Shown here: positions 1 through 5,781 of the stretch, one piece after another
How positions within the stretch are numbered: position 1 is the first letter of the stretch
How the letters are laid out: every line of letters begins with the position of its first letter
DNA from: Bdellovibrio sp.
GTDB lineage: Bacteria > Bdellovibrionota > Bdellovibrionia > Bdellovibrionales > Bdellovibrionaceae
NCBI GenBank assembly: GCA_003176075.1
Contig: PSRN01000243.1
Location: 1 to 5,781, forward strand
Length of the DNA: 5,781 nucleotides
Reading direction: 5' to 3'
Position numbers and translations under genes: made by a program
The notes under the pieces: generated by a model
Told to the model about the DNA's origin: nothing
The model's input: the letters and a program-made list of their open reading frames with translations, nothing else
The model's database searches: none

Positions 1-1
1 C

Positions 2-198
2 TCACCGCGCGTTTCAGCCACCAGTAAGGTGTTCACGGTTGAAGATGAAAATTTCGCGCAAGGTTCAAGTTTAATCTCAGCGGCAAAACTGCTTCTGGCG
101 AATTTTATTTTCGTGGGAGCTCGGCAGGGTCAGCCACGATCACCGGCAATTTATTAAACCTGCTCAGCGCGACGCAGGTCGAAACCATTACGAGTGTT
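2..198 (+). other. C-terminal end of an Ig-like beta-sandwich repeat domain
   Basis: Across the frame change at about 70 the translation reads VFTVEDENFAQGSS then FNLSGKTASGEFYFRGSSAG, followed by SATIT. The GEFYFRGSSAGSATIT stretch matches the ending typical of bacterial Ig-like repeats of the kind SATFYYKDTxAGTxTIT, which are usually tandem in surface or secreted proteins. Only one copy, probably incomplete, is in the window; more may lie upstream. It probably acts as a spacer or binding module ahead of the catalytic barrel. The assignment rests on pattern memory. Confidence 0.5.
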
Positions 199-1891
199 AC
201 CACGCCGGCCCCAACACCGACACCTACCCCCACTCAAGGAACCACGGGTCTTTACAATCAGTATCAGAACGGGCCACCGAAAAGTGCGAGTTTCTTCCCA
301 ATTACAGTTTGGTGGCAATGGCCTTCAGGAACTGGCCCTTTCGTCGGCGGCACAATGAGCCAAGCACAAGCCGCAGCCAACGAGGGGATTAACATCATGC
401 TTGGTTTTACGGATCCCAATAATCATAGCTCAGTCGATCAAATCGATTTGGCAGCTCTCAAAGCAGCAAATATTTACGGAGTTGCCGGAGTGAATGCCAC
501 GTTGGATTTACAGTCCTTTGCCACCCTGTCTGCTTGGGTGCAGGACGTTGAGGCCAAAGCGCAAGCGGCCGGCGCCAGTACCAACTTGATTGGGTACAAC
601 ATTGGCGATGAACCAGGTTGTCCTTCTGGCAACACTCCACTAGCAACCGATATTCCCAGTCTAGTCTCTCAGGTCAAGAGCGTGGATCCGACACGTCTGA
701 TTCTAAATAACTTTACGGCTTGGATGACAGAGCCGACGGGTTGGCTGGGTGGCGGCACTTGTCCCAGCGACTTGATGACGGCTTTGCAGTCCGTCAGTGT
801 TGGATCCTTTGACATTTATCCTGCCACGAGCCCCTACACGCCGCAGGGAATGCTGGTTTCTGGAATGGGAACGTTCGCGATTTCTGATTTTCAATCCGTG
901 TCGAATGATATCATTTGGCTGCAGGGTATTGAGGTGCAAAAATTGCGCGCCGACGTGCTGTCAACAGAGCCGACCTGGGTTTACATTGAATCAGGGAGCG
1001 ATAATCTTGGTTTTTCGGCCGCAGCCAACTCATTGAATGCGACGATCACCAGTGGCTCAAACGTCTTGATCAATGGCATTAACTTTTCCAAGTTCACTTC
1101 GACCTGGGTGGGTTTAACAGTCTCAGGGTCGGGGATTCCAAATGGAACGACGATCACTTCAATCACTGACTCAACTCATGCCGTGATGAGCGGCAATGCC
1201 ACCAGTTCAGCAACGGAAAGTGTAACCATCACTGGCGGAGTGAACGACTCAGGCTGTGTGGCTGCCCAAAATATTTGTGTGGTCAATGGGAACGAATACC
1301 GTCCCACTCCCGCCGAAGTGAATTCGGAAGTGTGGATGAGCTTGATCAATGGAGCCAACGGATCGAGTACTTTTGTCATGACTTGCACTCGACTTCCTTT
1401 GTTTGGGCGATCAGAGCATTACCGATGCTTCGGCATCAGCGGCGGTGGAGGAAAATTTAAAATACATCAATCAAACCATCTTGAGTTTTGCACAGCAACT
1501 CAATGGCGCCACCGAAGGAATTTGCTCCATGCAAGGCCAAAACCCATCAAGCTACGTTTTCAACACGTCGACATCTTGCAGTCAGGGGATTTTGACCATG
1601 ACAACAAGTAATGCCGCAGTTCCTGGCATGGCTTTGGTGAAACAACTCAACGGTGTGACCTATCTCTTTGCTGAGTCCAATCGCCGAAGCTCTTCGGGTG
1701 CCGCATTCACGTTCACACTCACCGGCCTTGCTGGCAAGACGGCGACCGTTGTCTATGATTCAAATGCCCATTATGACAGCGCAAATTCAGCTGCCGGCGA
1801 GACCTTCAATCTGAACTCCAGCAGCCAATTCTCTGACACCTTTGGAGCCAACAACGATCACTACCAAGTTAAGATTTACGCGATTCAGTAA
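2..1891 (+). CDS. Secreted TIM-barrel glycoside hydrolase-like protein; 5' partial, three frameshifts
   Basis: The gene begins before the window and ends at TAA 1889-1891. Joining frame 2 (2-70), frame 1 (70-1362), frame 3 (1362-1406) and frame 2 (1406-1888) gives about 630 residues without an internal stop; each join needs one missing base (TTT at 70-72, GGA at 1360-1362, GGG at 1405-1407). Seen in order: the end of an Ig-like repeat (GEFYFRGSSAGSATIT), a Pro-Thr linker, a first barrel strand FFPITVWWQWP (292-324), LIGYNIGDEP with Glu at 610-612, SFDIYP (near 811), WVYIESG with Glu at 988-990, an inserted module, YRPTPAEV (1297-1320), GIEYFCHD (1360-1382), and a C-terminal beta-sandwich (about 1500-1888). 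The two Glu residues at the ends of presumed strands 4 and 7 fit the acid/base and nucleophile pattern of clan-A glycoside hydrolases. The substrate is unknown. The ATG at 355 lies inside the barrel and is not the true start. It could be a decaying pseudogene or an intact gene with sequencing errors. Confidence 0.72.
199..237 (+). repeat. Pro-Thr interdomain linker (short PT tandem repeat)
   Basis: Codons 199-237 read TTPAPTPTPTPTQ, an alternating Pro-Thr run. Such PT linkers are typical of modular secreted carbohydrate-active enzymes. Here the linker joins the Ig-like repeat to the barrel. It supports export of the protein, although the signal peptide lies outside the window. Confidence 0.75.
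1027..1236 (+). other. Beta-rich surface-protein module inserted in the barrel
   Basis: About 70 residues from NSLNATITSGSN to SATESVTITGG lie between the strand-7 acid motif WVYIESG and the following YRPTPAEV segment. The stretch LTVSGSGIPNGTTITSI, followed by a short Ser/Ala/Thr-rich strand region, matches a small beta module (consensus feel: TVTSGS...GxxVSGxGIPxGTTI) that recurs in phage tail, adhesin and other surface proteins. I cannot give it a family accession. The barrel motifs continue on both sides, so it is a nested domain rather than a fusion at one end. It would sit near the substrate-binding face. Binding of polymer or cell surface is inference only. Confidence 0.6.
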
Positions 1892-1914
1892 GGGCTTGCA
1901 GGGCTTTTCTGCCT

Positions 1915-2138
1915 GTACCATCAAGACGGAAAAAGGAAATGCCTCATCGGAGAGCGGGGCTCTCAAGAAAATTCAAGAGATCAAAGAGAAATCCGGCAAA
2001 ATGGATTTCGGCAAATTGGCGGCGCAATATATTGAGGATGTGGATTCGAAGGAGAACAAGGGTGATCTGGGAACCTTCGGTCGCGGCCGGATGGTTCCAG
2101 AATTTGAAACGGTGGCCTTCGCCCAAGCCGTGGGGCAG
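1915..2138 (+). pseudogene. Internal fragment of a parvulin-type peptidyl-prolyl isomerase domain
   Basis: In the frame that includes 1917-1919 the translation reads IKTEKGNASSESGALKKIQE, then MDFGKLAAQY, EDVDSKENKGDLGTFGRG and RMVPEFETVAFAQAVGQ. This is the core of a rotamase (PpiC/SurA/PrsA-like) domain, which isomerises X-Pro bonds and, in exported forms, assists folding in the periplasm or at the outer face of the membrane. The piece covers only the middle. The first strand with its usual SHIL histidine is absent before the KTEK segment, and the ISEPVKTxFGYH segment expected after VGQ is replaced by unrelated sequence (ARAAAQCQTQ) ending at 2231. There is no suitable start codon: the in-frame ATG at 1842 lies inside the preceding gene and the next one is in the domain middle. 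It is almost certainly non-functional debris, or the product of a chimeric join. Confidence 0.75.
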
Positions 2139-2139
2139 G

Positions 2140-5100
2140 CTAGGGCGGCAGCTCAGTGTCAGACTCAGAGGCCCGAAGTATGCGGACAGCCCCCTCCATG
2201 CATTCAACCTCAGACACGGGACGCTTCCTAAGAAAGACGCCCACCAGCCTTCGACCAAGTTGGGCCGAAAAATCCCTGACACCTCGAGCGAACCTCGACC
2301 TTTGGACGTCGTGTGCCGGTAGGCTCGGAAATCTCCCTAGCTTTTTATTAATTATTCCTTTTAGCTCAGGTTGCTGCTTCGCTTGATTGAGGAAATCAGC
2401 CGTGACATTCCTCAGCTCCAAGTCATCGCCCTGTCTGATTTTTTGCAAATTGTTATCTTTAGAGAGGAATTCAGCGACTCTATGAGACACAGCTCTTCTT
2501 TGAGACCCGCTGGATTGCAACAATGCGGAGGCAGATTTCATCGCTTGACTCAAGTTTTTGTTTTCAAAATTAAAAAGGTTCATCTTGTCAATAAAATCAA
2601 TTGTGTACTCAGGCGAAACACTTCCAAGGCGCTCGTAAGCCAGTTCACTCGTGGGGGTTCTGTTAAGTAAATCATGTTTCAATTCATTAAAATGGGCTTC
2701 AGCCGTCTGAATGTCATTCCGAGGTGCCAGAGAATCCAAGTCCATGATCTTGAAAATCGTTCTGATGTCGGATTCCATTCCTTTCACCTGCCAGGATTCA
2801 AGTGTTGTCGACTGTCTGAGATGAACCCGAAGGTCGTTGAGAGTGTGATTAAATTTTAGTCGACTCGCAGGGTCCATGTCTGGCAGCGATTTCTTAAATT
2901 CCTGGTTAAACTGGGAAATCAAGCTGGAAACAACCGGTGAATCCGGTTTTAGCAGTCCGTCCTCTTCAACTATTTTCCAACGATCAACGAAGTCAGCGCG
3001 GGTGTCCTTGGCAAGTATTATGCGGAGATTCCGGCCGAATTCGTCGAATGCTGTTTTCAACCTCGCTAACTCGTCAGCGCTTTTGCCAATTTGTGCGCGC
3101 GGGTCACTCATGATTTCCTTCACTTTTTGGTGCATTAGCGACATTGCATCGACGTCACCACTCACGGATTCATCAATTCCCTTGGATATTTGCTCCATAA
3201 TTTCTACCAAAAGAGGATTATCGTGACTTAGGAAACCTTTTTTAACCGCGAACTGCAGTTGGTGGCGAAAAGGAATTTGCTCAAACCGTTGCAACGCAAG
3301 CATACGACGCGGTCCGGAGTGGCGAAAGTCTTCCTGCCAGGCTTGGATTCGCGCATCAATCTCGGACTCCCCCCCATTTCGACTGATTGATTCTCTATCG
3401 CGCGGACGATAGAAACTTGCGATATCGCGAATGAGTTCACCGCTTTGCGTGGCATCCAGATGAGCGCCAATCCTCTGCAACGCCTCATTGGTCATGCCCC
3501 GGACCTTTTCACCGATTGCGGGGAATCGCCGCAAATCTTCCCCATGAGTATGGAATGCAGTTTTCGCTGCCTGCAGCCAATGGGGATTTGAATCATGCAA
3601 TAATCCCTCAGAATCGATGAGATTTATCCTTTCCACCGGGCCGAGCAAGCGCAGCCGTTCATAAGCAATAACCCCGGAGTATTTGCCGTCTTTGAGCTCA
3701 GACGCCAATTCAGTGAGATGCTTCTTCCCTATATCGATTCGCGCTGGGTCGGGTGAATGAAGGTCCTCCAAGGCAGAGCGGTCTAAATGGAAAAGGGCGC
3801 TGGTCAAAGTAGTTGCAAAGTCGGATCGCCGGACAGGCGGAAGTTTATCGTAGATTTTGCCGACGCCGCGAAGGAGTTGATATACCGAGTCTCGAACCTG
3901 TGGTGTTGCGAGTCTCTCGAAGCTCAGGTCTGTGACCCACTCCTGCAGGTGCACGATAGGTCCTAAAATACGTGGATTATTGGGCCGAATAAGGTTACTC
4001 TTCTTTAAAATTTCGATATGGTCCTGAACGGGGAGGTCGTTCAGTCTTCTTAAAGACGCGCCAGAATAATGACCGTTGTCAGCGGCCATATTCTTTATCC
4101 AGTCTTTCAAGAAGACTTCAGCGGCTTTTCTGACAAGAGGGTTCGGGTCTTTGAGACCTTTAAGAACAAATTTATCGGCGCTCGACTGATTCGGCGAACT
4201 ATAAACGCCGACCCGCGCGAACACTTTAGCACGAACTTCGGGATGCGGACTTTTGGCGATCTTAGCGTACAGCTCATCGCTGAGAGAATCCGTTTGGCAA
4301 TACGCCTGCGCAATCTTGGCTTGAATGCCCGGTGACGCCGCCTCAACTCTCCTGATCGCGTGCGCCAGTATTTCGCTTTGATGGGTGGTAAAATGCGCTT
4401 GCTGGATGGCGTGATCGATGACCTCGGGAGAGTTCGACAATAAGACCTCCGATTCGTTCAAGAAATGGTTTATGCCCTGGTCACTGAATTTCATTTTCAT
4501 CGTCTTGTAGGCCGCCTCGCGAGTTTCCGAACTTGGACTTTTCAGGTCATCCATTAATTTCCCAAGGGAGGTGCGCGCGGCTTCCCTCACTCCTGGCTCT
4601 TTCGTGGGATCAAGCGCGTCCGCGGCGGCACTCAGATAAATTCCCCGAGTCTTGGCATTCTTGAAGGCTTCAATCTTCACTGGATCGATGCCGTAGACGG
4701 CGAGAGAATTCAGATCTCTTTCCTCTAGCAGGGAAAAATGCTTGGACGCCGACGATAGAAGCGAAGGCCCGGGTTCTCCTTCCACGGCTTTTTTGACAAG
4801 TGTACCGAAGGGCTCCCGCAGATCCGGGTGCTGGCTCGCAAGCGGAGCCATCATATCCAAAAGCTCGGCTATCGCTGTTTGACTTTTGCCAAGCGGAACC
4901 TCTGACGCAATCTCCATACGCGCTTCAGGAGGAAGTTTATCGAAAAGAGCATGGCCGCGAGTTCGAATTTTCGAATCCTCCGAAAAAATCGCGGCGACCA
5001 TCGCTGGAGGGTGGATCGGACCCATGTGCTCGCTCGCCCAAGCGCCAAACTCTCCGCCCACCCCGCCGATCGCAAGCGCAATGGGATTTGAAAACTTCGG

Positions 5101-5655
5101 TGAATTTTCAATTTCTTCTAAGACCGCAGCCAATCGCGCATCTTTGGCCGCAGTCGCACTGTTGGTTTCGTTAAAAGCGGCACGCAAAACATCAAAAGGG
5201 TCGTTGTCGGTTAGCTTCGCGAGCGTCAGGTTTTCCACCCGGTGCTCATTCCCCAGTCTTCGCTTGAGAATTCCGCCGTCAACTTCATCTGATCTGTAGG
5301 TCTCCCTGAGCCGATCGGCCACGGCCTTGAGTTCCCGGTTTTTTGCGTGGATTTGCACTGCGATCGGATCTTTATTTGTCGCCGGCCAAACTCTGTCCTG
5401 CGATGAAATCGCCTGGGATTTTGGTCGAGCATCCACTGCCTGACCCCAGCCTTCCACTTTCGGATGCTCGACGATCGCCTGGCTAAAAGGCTTATAAAGG
5501 TCTGAACTCAGCACACTGCGCGCGTTGTCGATCGAATCGGTGAGGAGCCCCCGGTATTCCTTGGCATCCAAGCCCAATTCCGAGCACATTTTTTCGAGGT
5601 CAGCGTACGCGGATTTCGGATCCTCGACGTAGGCATTATAATTCACTTGCACCAC
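2140..5655 (-). CDS. Large helical-repeat (HEAT-like alpha-solenoid) protein of unknown function, 1171 aa
   Basis: This uninterrupted 1171-residue frame ends at TAG (complement of 2140-2142). I do not recognise a named family. The sequence is rich in amphipathic helix, with many Leu, Ala, Glu, Lys and Arg, and shows no signal peptide, clear membrane segment or catalytic signature. HEAT-like helix pairs occur at residues 345-390 (EPGVREAARTSLGKL, then SETREAAYKTM) and 468-520 (HPEVRAKVFARVG, then DPNPLVRKAAEVFL). From residue 529 a longer repeat appears about five times, with a core like AYERLxxLxPxxxIxLIDxxGLLxxxNP. Such solenoids usually serve as protein-binding scaffolds; that role is inferred from fold alone. 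The start is uncertain: GTG at 5655 has no well-placed ribosome site, the first ATG is residue 23 (5587-5589), and the frame is open to 5760. The last ~66 residues have atypical codon use and may not be native. It faces the left gene and shares no visible operon. Confidence 0.8.
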   Translation of the reverse strand: MVQVNYNAYVEDPKSAYADLEKMCSELGLDAKEYRGLLTDSIDNARSVLSSDLYKPFSQAIVEHPKVEGWGQAVDARPKSQAISSQDRVWPATNKDPIAVQIHAKNRELKAVADRLRETYRSDEVDGGILKRRLGNEHRVENLTLAKLTDNDPFDVLRAAFNETNSATAAKDARLAAVLEEIENSPKFSNPIALAIGGVGGEFGAWASEHMGPIHPPAMVAAIFSEDSKIRTRGHALFDKLPPEARMEIASEVPLGKSQTAIAELLDMMAPLASQHPDLREPFGTLVKKAVEGEPGPSLLSSASKHFSLLEERDLNSLAVYGIDPVKIEAFKNAKTRGIYLSAAADALDPTKEPGVREAARTSLGKLMDDLKSPSSETREAAYKTMKMKFSDQGINHFLNESEVLLSNSPEVIDHAIQQAHFTTHQSEILAHAIRRVEAASPGIQAKIAQAYCQTDSLSDELYAKIAKSPHPEVRAKVFARVGVYSSPNQSSADKFVLKGLKDPNPLVRKAAEVFLKDWIKNMAADNGHYSGASLRRLNDLPVQDHIEILKKSNLIRPNNPRILGPIVHLQEWVTDLSFERLATPQVRDSVYQLLRGVGKIYDKLPPVRRSDFATTLTSALFHLDRSALEDLHSPDPARIDIGKKHLTELASELKDGKYSGVIAYERLRLLGPVERINLIDSEGLLHDSNPHWLQAAKTAFHTHGEDLRRFPAIGEKVRGMTNEALQRIGAHLDATQSGELIRDIASFYRPRDRESISRNGGESEIDARIQAWQEDFRHSGPRRMLALQRFEQIPFRHQLQFAVKKGFLSHDNPLLVEIMEQISKGIDESVSGDVDAMSLMHQKVKEIMSDPRAQIGKSADELARLKTAFDEFGRNLRIILAKDTRADFVDRWKIVEEDGLLKPDSPVVSSLISQFNQEFKKSLPDMDPASRLKFNHTLNDLRVHLRQSTTLESWQVKGMESDIRTIFKIMDLDSLAPRNDIQTAEAHFNELKHDLLNRTPTSELAYERLGSVSPEYTIDFIDKMNLFNFENKNLSQAMKSASALLQSSGSQRRAVSHRVAEFLSKDNNLQKIRQGDDLELRNVTADFLNQAKQQPELKGIINKKLGRFPSLPAHDVQRSRFARGVRDFSAQLGRRLVGVFLRKRPVSEVECMEGAVRILRASESDTELPP
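2143..2340 (-). other. Compositionally distinct C-terminal tail of the solenoid gene, residues 1106-1171
   Basis: The last 66 residues (from LGRFPSLPAHDVQ to SESDTELPP) are Arg-rich at first and lose the helical-repeat look. Of 11 Arg codons here, five are AGG, whereas none of the eight Arg codons in a sampled interior stretch (residues 745-788) is AGG. The adjoining sequence is AT-rich (2342-2360) and then rejoins normal coding. The tail may be non-native sequence read in frame after a recombination or a missed frameshift, or simply a divergent terminus. Confidence 0.4.
2515..4071 (-). repeat. Five-copy divergent helical superrepeat, residues about 529-1047
   Basis: By eye, five segments align on a core of Ser-Gly/Ala, a helix with Arg-Leu, a Leu-Pro or Gly-Pro turn, a hydrophobic helix, and G/N-Leu-Leu followed by a polar pair and Asn/Ser-Pro. 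They are LRRLNDLPVQDHIEIL...NLIRPNNP (529-574), AYERLRLLGPVERINLID...GLLHDSNP (658-705), ALQRFEQIPFRHQLQFAV...GFLSHDNP (779-826), FVDRWKIVEEDGLLKPDSP (885-920, the weakest) and AYERLGSVSPEYTIDFID...NLFNFENK (1000-1047). The GLL-equivalent positions 554, 684, 807, 900 and 1026 are spaced 130, 123, 93 and 126 residues apart. At protein level this is an old, diverged internal duplication; no DNA-level repeat is evident. Confidence 0.6.
4096..4254 (-). repeat. HEAT-like repeat pair, residues about 468-520 of the solenoid protein
   Basis: The segments SPHPEVRAKVFARVG and KDPNPLVRKAAEVFLKDW are the clearest HEAT signatures in the protein: Asp/Ser-Pro, a hydrophobic residue, Val-Arg, then Ala-rich helix. 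They lie about 33 residues apart. They end the HEAT-like half and directly precede the different, longer repeat that fills the C-terminal half. Confidence 0.7.
4486..4623 (-). repeat. HEAT-like repeat pair, residues about 345-390 of the solenoid protein
   Basis: Two adjacent helix pairs share the pattern Pro, Val or acidic residue, then Arg-Glu-Ala-Ala, as in PGVREAARTSLGKLMDDL and SETREAAYKTMKMKF. The conserved Pro, the xVRxAA signature and the approximately 25-residue spacing are typical of HEAT repeats. The copies are divergent, so the boundaries are approximate. Confidence 0.6.
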
Positions 5656-5781
5656 TTTTCCAGTAATTGGCGTCTCTTGGTTGAGAGCATCATGAAGGAG
5701 TGCCCGCTTAAACAGGACTTTCCCAGAGAAAATTGAAAAAGTCGCTGGGATTTCTTTGATTTATCAGGTTTTCCTCGGTTG
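5656..5781 (-). promoter_or_regulatory. Upstream segment of the solenoid gene; open frame without ATG
   Basis: Reading leftward from the window edge, the solenoid frame opens after tandem stops TGA (complement of 5764-5766) and TAA (complement of 5761-5763). It continues for 35 codons to the GTG at 5655, including KVLFKRALLHDALNQETPIT. This stretch has protein-like composition but no ATG, GTG or TTG in frame, only CTG or AUU-type possibilities. No convincing promoter or Shine-Dalgarno sequence is visible. Either translation starts at a weak downstream site or the true N-terminus lies in another frame because of a lost base. Confidence 0.35.

Noticed and set aside
355..357. ATG at 355 as the true start of the left gene
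   Set aside because: Barrel-like sequence (FFPITVWWQWP), a PT linker and an Ig-like repeat continue upstream in the same frame, so this Met is internal.
1897..1914. Short hairpin CAGGGC...GCCTG just after the left gene's stop
   Set aside because: The stem is only about five pairs with a bulge and lacks a T-run, so it is too weak to call a terminator.
1950..1964. Perfect 6-bp inverted repeat GAGAGC-GGG-GCTCTC as a terminator between the convergent genes
   Set aside because: No T-tract follows it on either strand, and it lies within the isomerase-like coding slice, where it encodes ESGAL.
1842..2231. 129-residue plus-strand ORF as an intact small isomerase gene
   Set aside because: Its first ~24 codons overlap the left gene's C-terminus in another frame, it has no ribosome site, and both ends of the isomerase domain are missing.
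4800..5299. Plus-strand ORFs of 124 and 137 residues opposite the solenoid gene
   Set aside because: They are antisense to a long frame with clear helical-repeat protein character and show low-complexity, Ser/Arg/Pro-rich shadow composition.
5635..5640. TATAAT on the minus strand near the solenoid gene start as a -10 box
   Set aside because: It lies inside the called coding region, no matching -35 hexamer is present at 16-18 bases, and one such hexamer is expected by chance in a window this long.

Overview
The window is bacterial DNA of roughly balanced base composition. It carries two large protein-coding regions that converge on a short patch of gene debris. The left gene has a Ser/Thr/Gly-rich secreted-protein style, with an Ig-like repeat and a Pro-Thr linker. 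Together with a parvulin-type foldase fragment, this suggests a Gram-negative organism with an elaborate exported proteome. A deltaproteobacterium-like or Bdellovibrionota-like lineage is only a weak guess. There is no rRNA, tRNA, CRISPR array or recognisable transposase.

Left part (1 to 1891, plus strand): the 3' portion of a gene for a secreted TIM-barrel protein resembling glycoside hydrolases. It starts before the window. Continuous homology is recovered only by switching reading frame three times (near 70, 1361 and 1406). Each switch is explained by one missing base at a short homopolymer. In order it holds the end of an Ig-like beta-sandwich repeat, a Pro-Thr linker, a barrel with a GDEP acid and a later IESG acid, a separate beta-rich module inserted in the barrel after IESG, and a C-terminal beta-sandwich.

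Middle part (1892 to about 2340): a patchwork. About 225 bp encode an internal slice of a parvulin-type peptidyl-prolyl isomerase domain, cut at both ends, with no start codon and no active-site ends. It stops within a few bases of the stop codon of the opposing gene. The next 200 bp encode, on the minus strand, the last ~66 residues of that gene, and these have unusual Arg codon use.

Right part (2140 to 5655, minus strand): one long gene for a 1171-residue, apparently soluble, all-helical repeat protein. HEAT-like repeats lie in its N-terminal half. From about residue 529 on there is a second, longer helical repeat in about five divergent copies. I recognise no family and no catalytic domain. 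The start is uncertain, because the frame stays open upstream to stops at 5761-5766 without any ATG.

The two large genes converge, and nothing here shows a joint function. The most distinctive content is the undescribed helical superrepeat protein, the domain inserted into the barrel enzyme, and the debris junction between the two genes.
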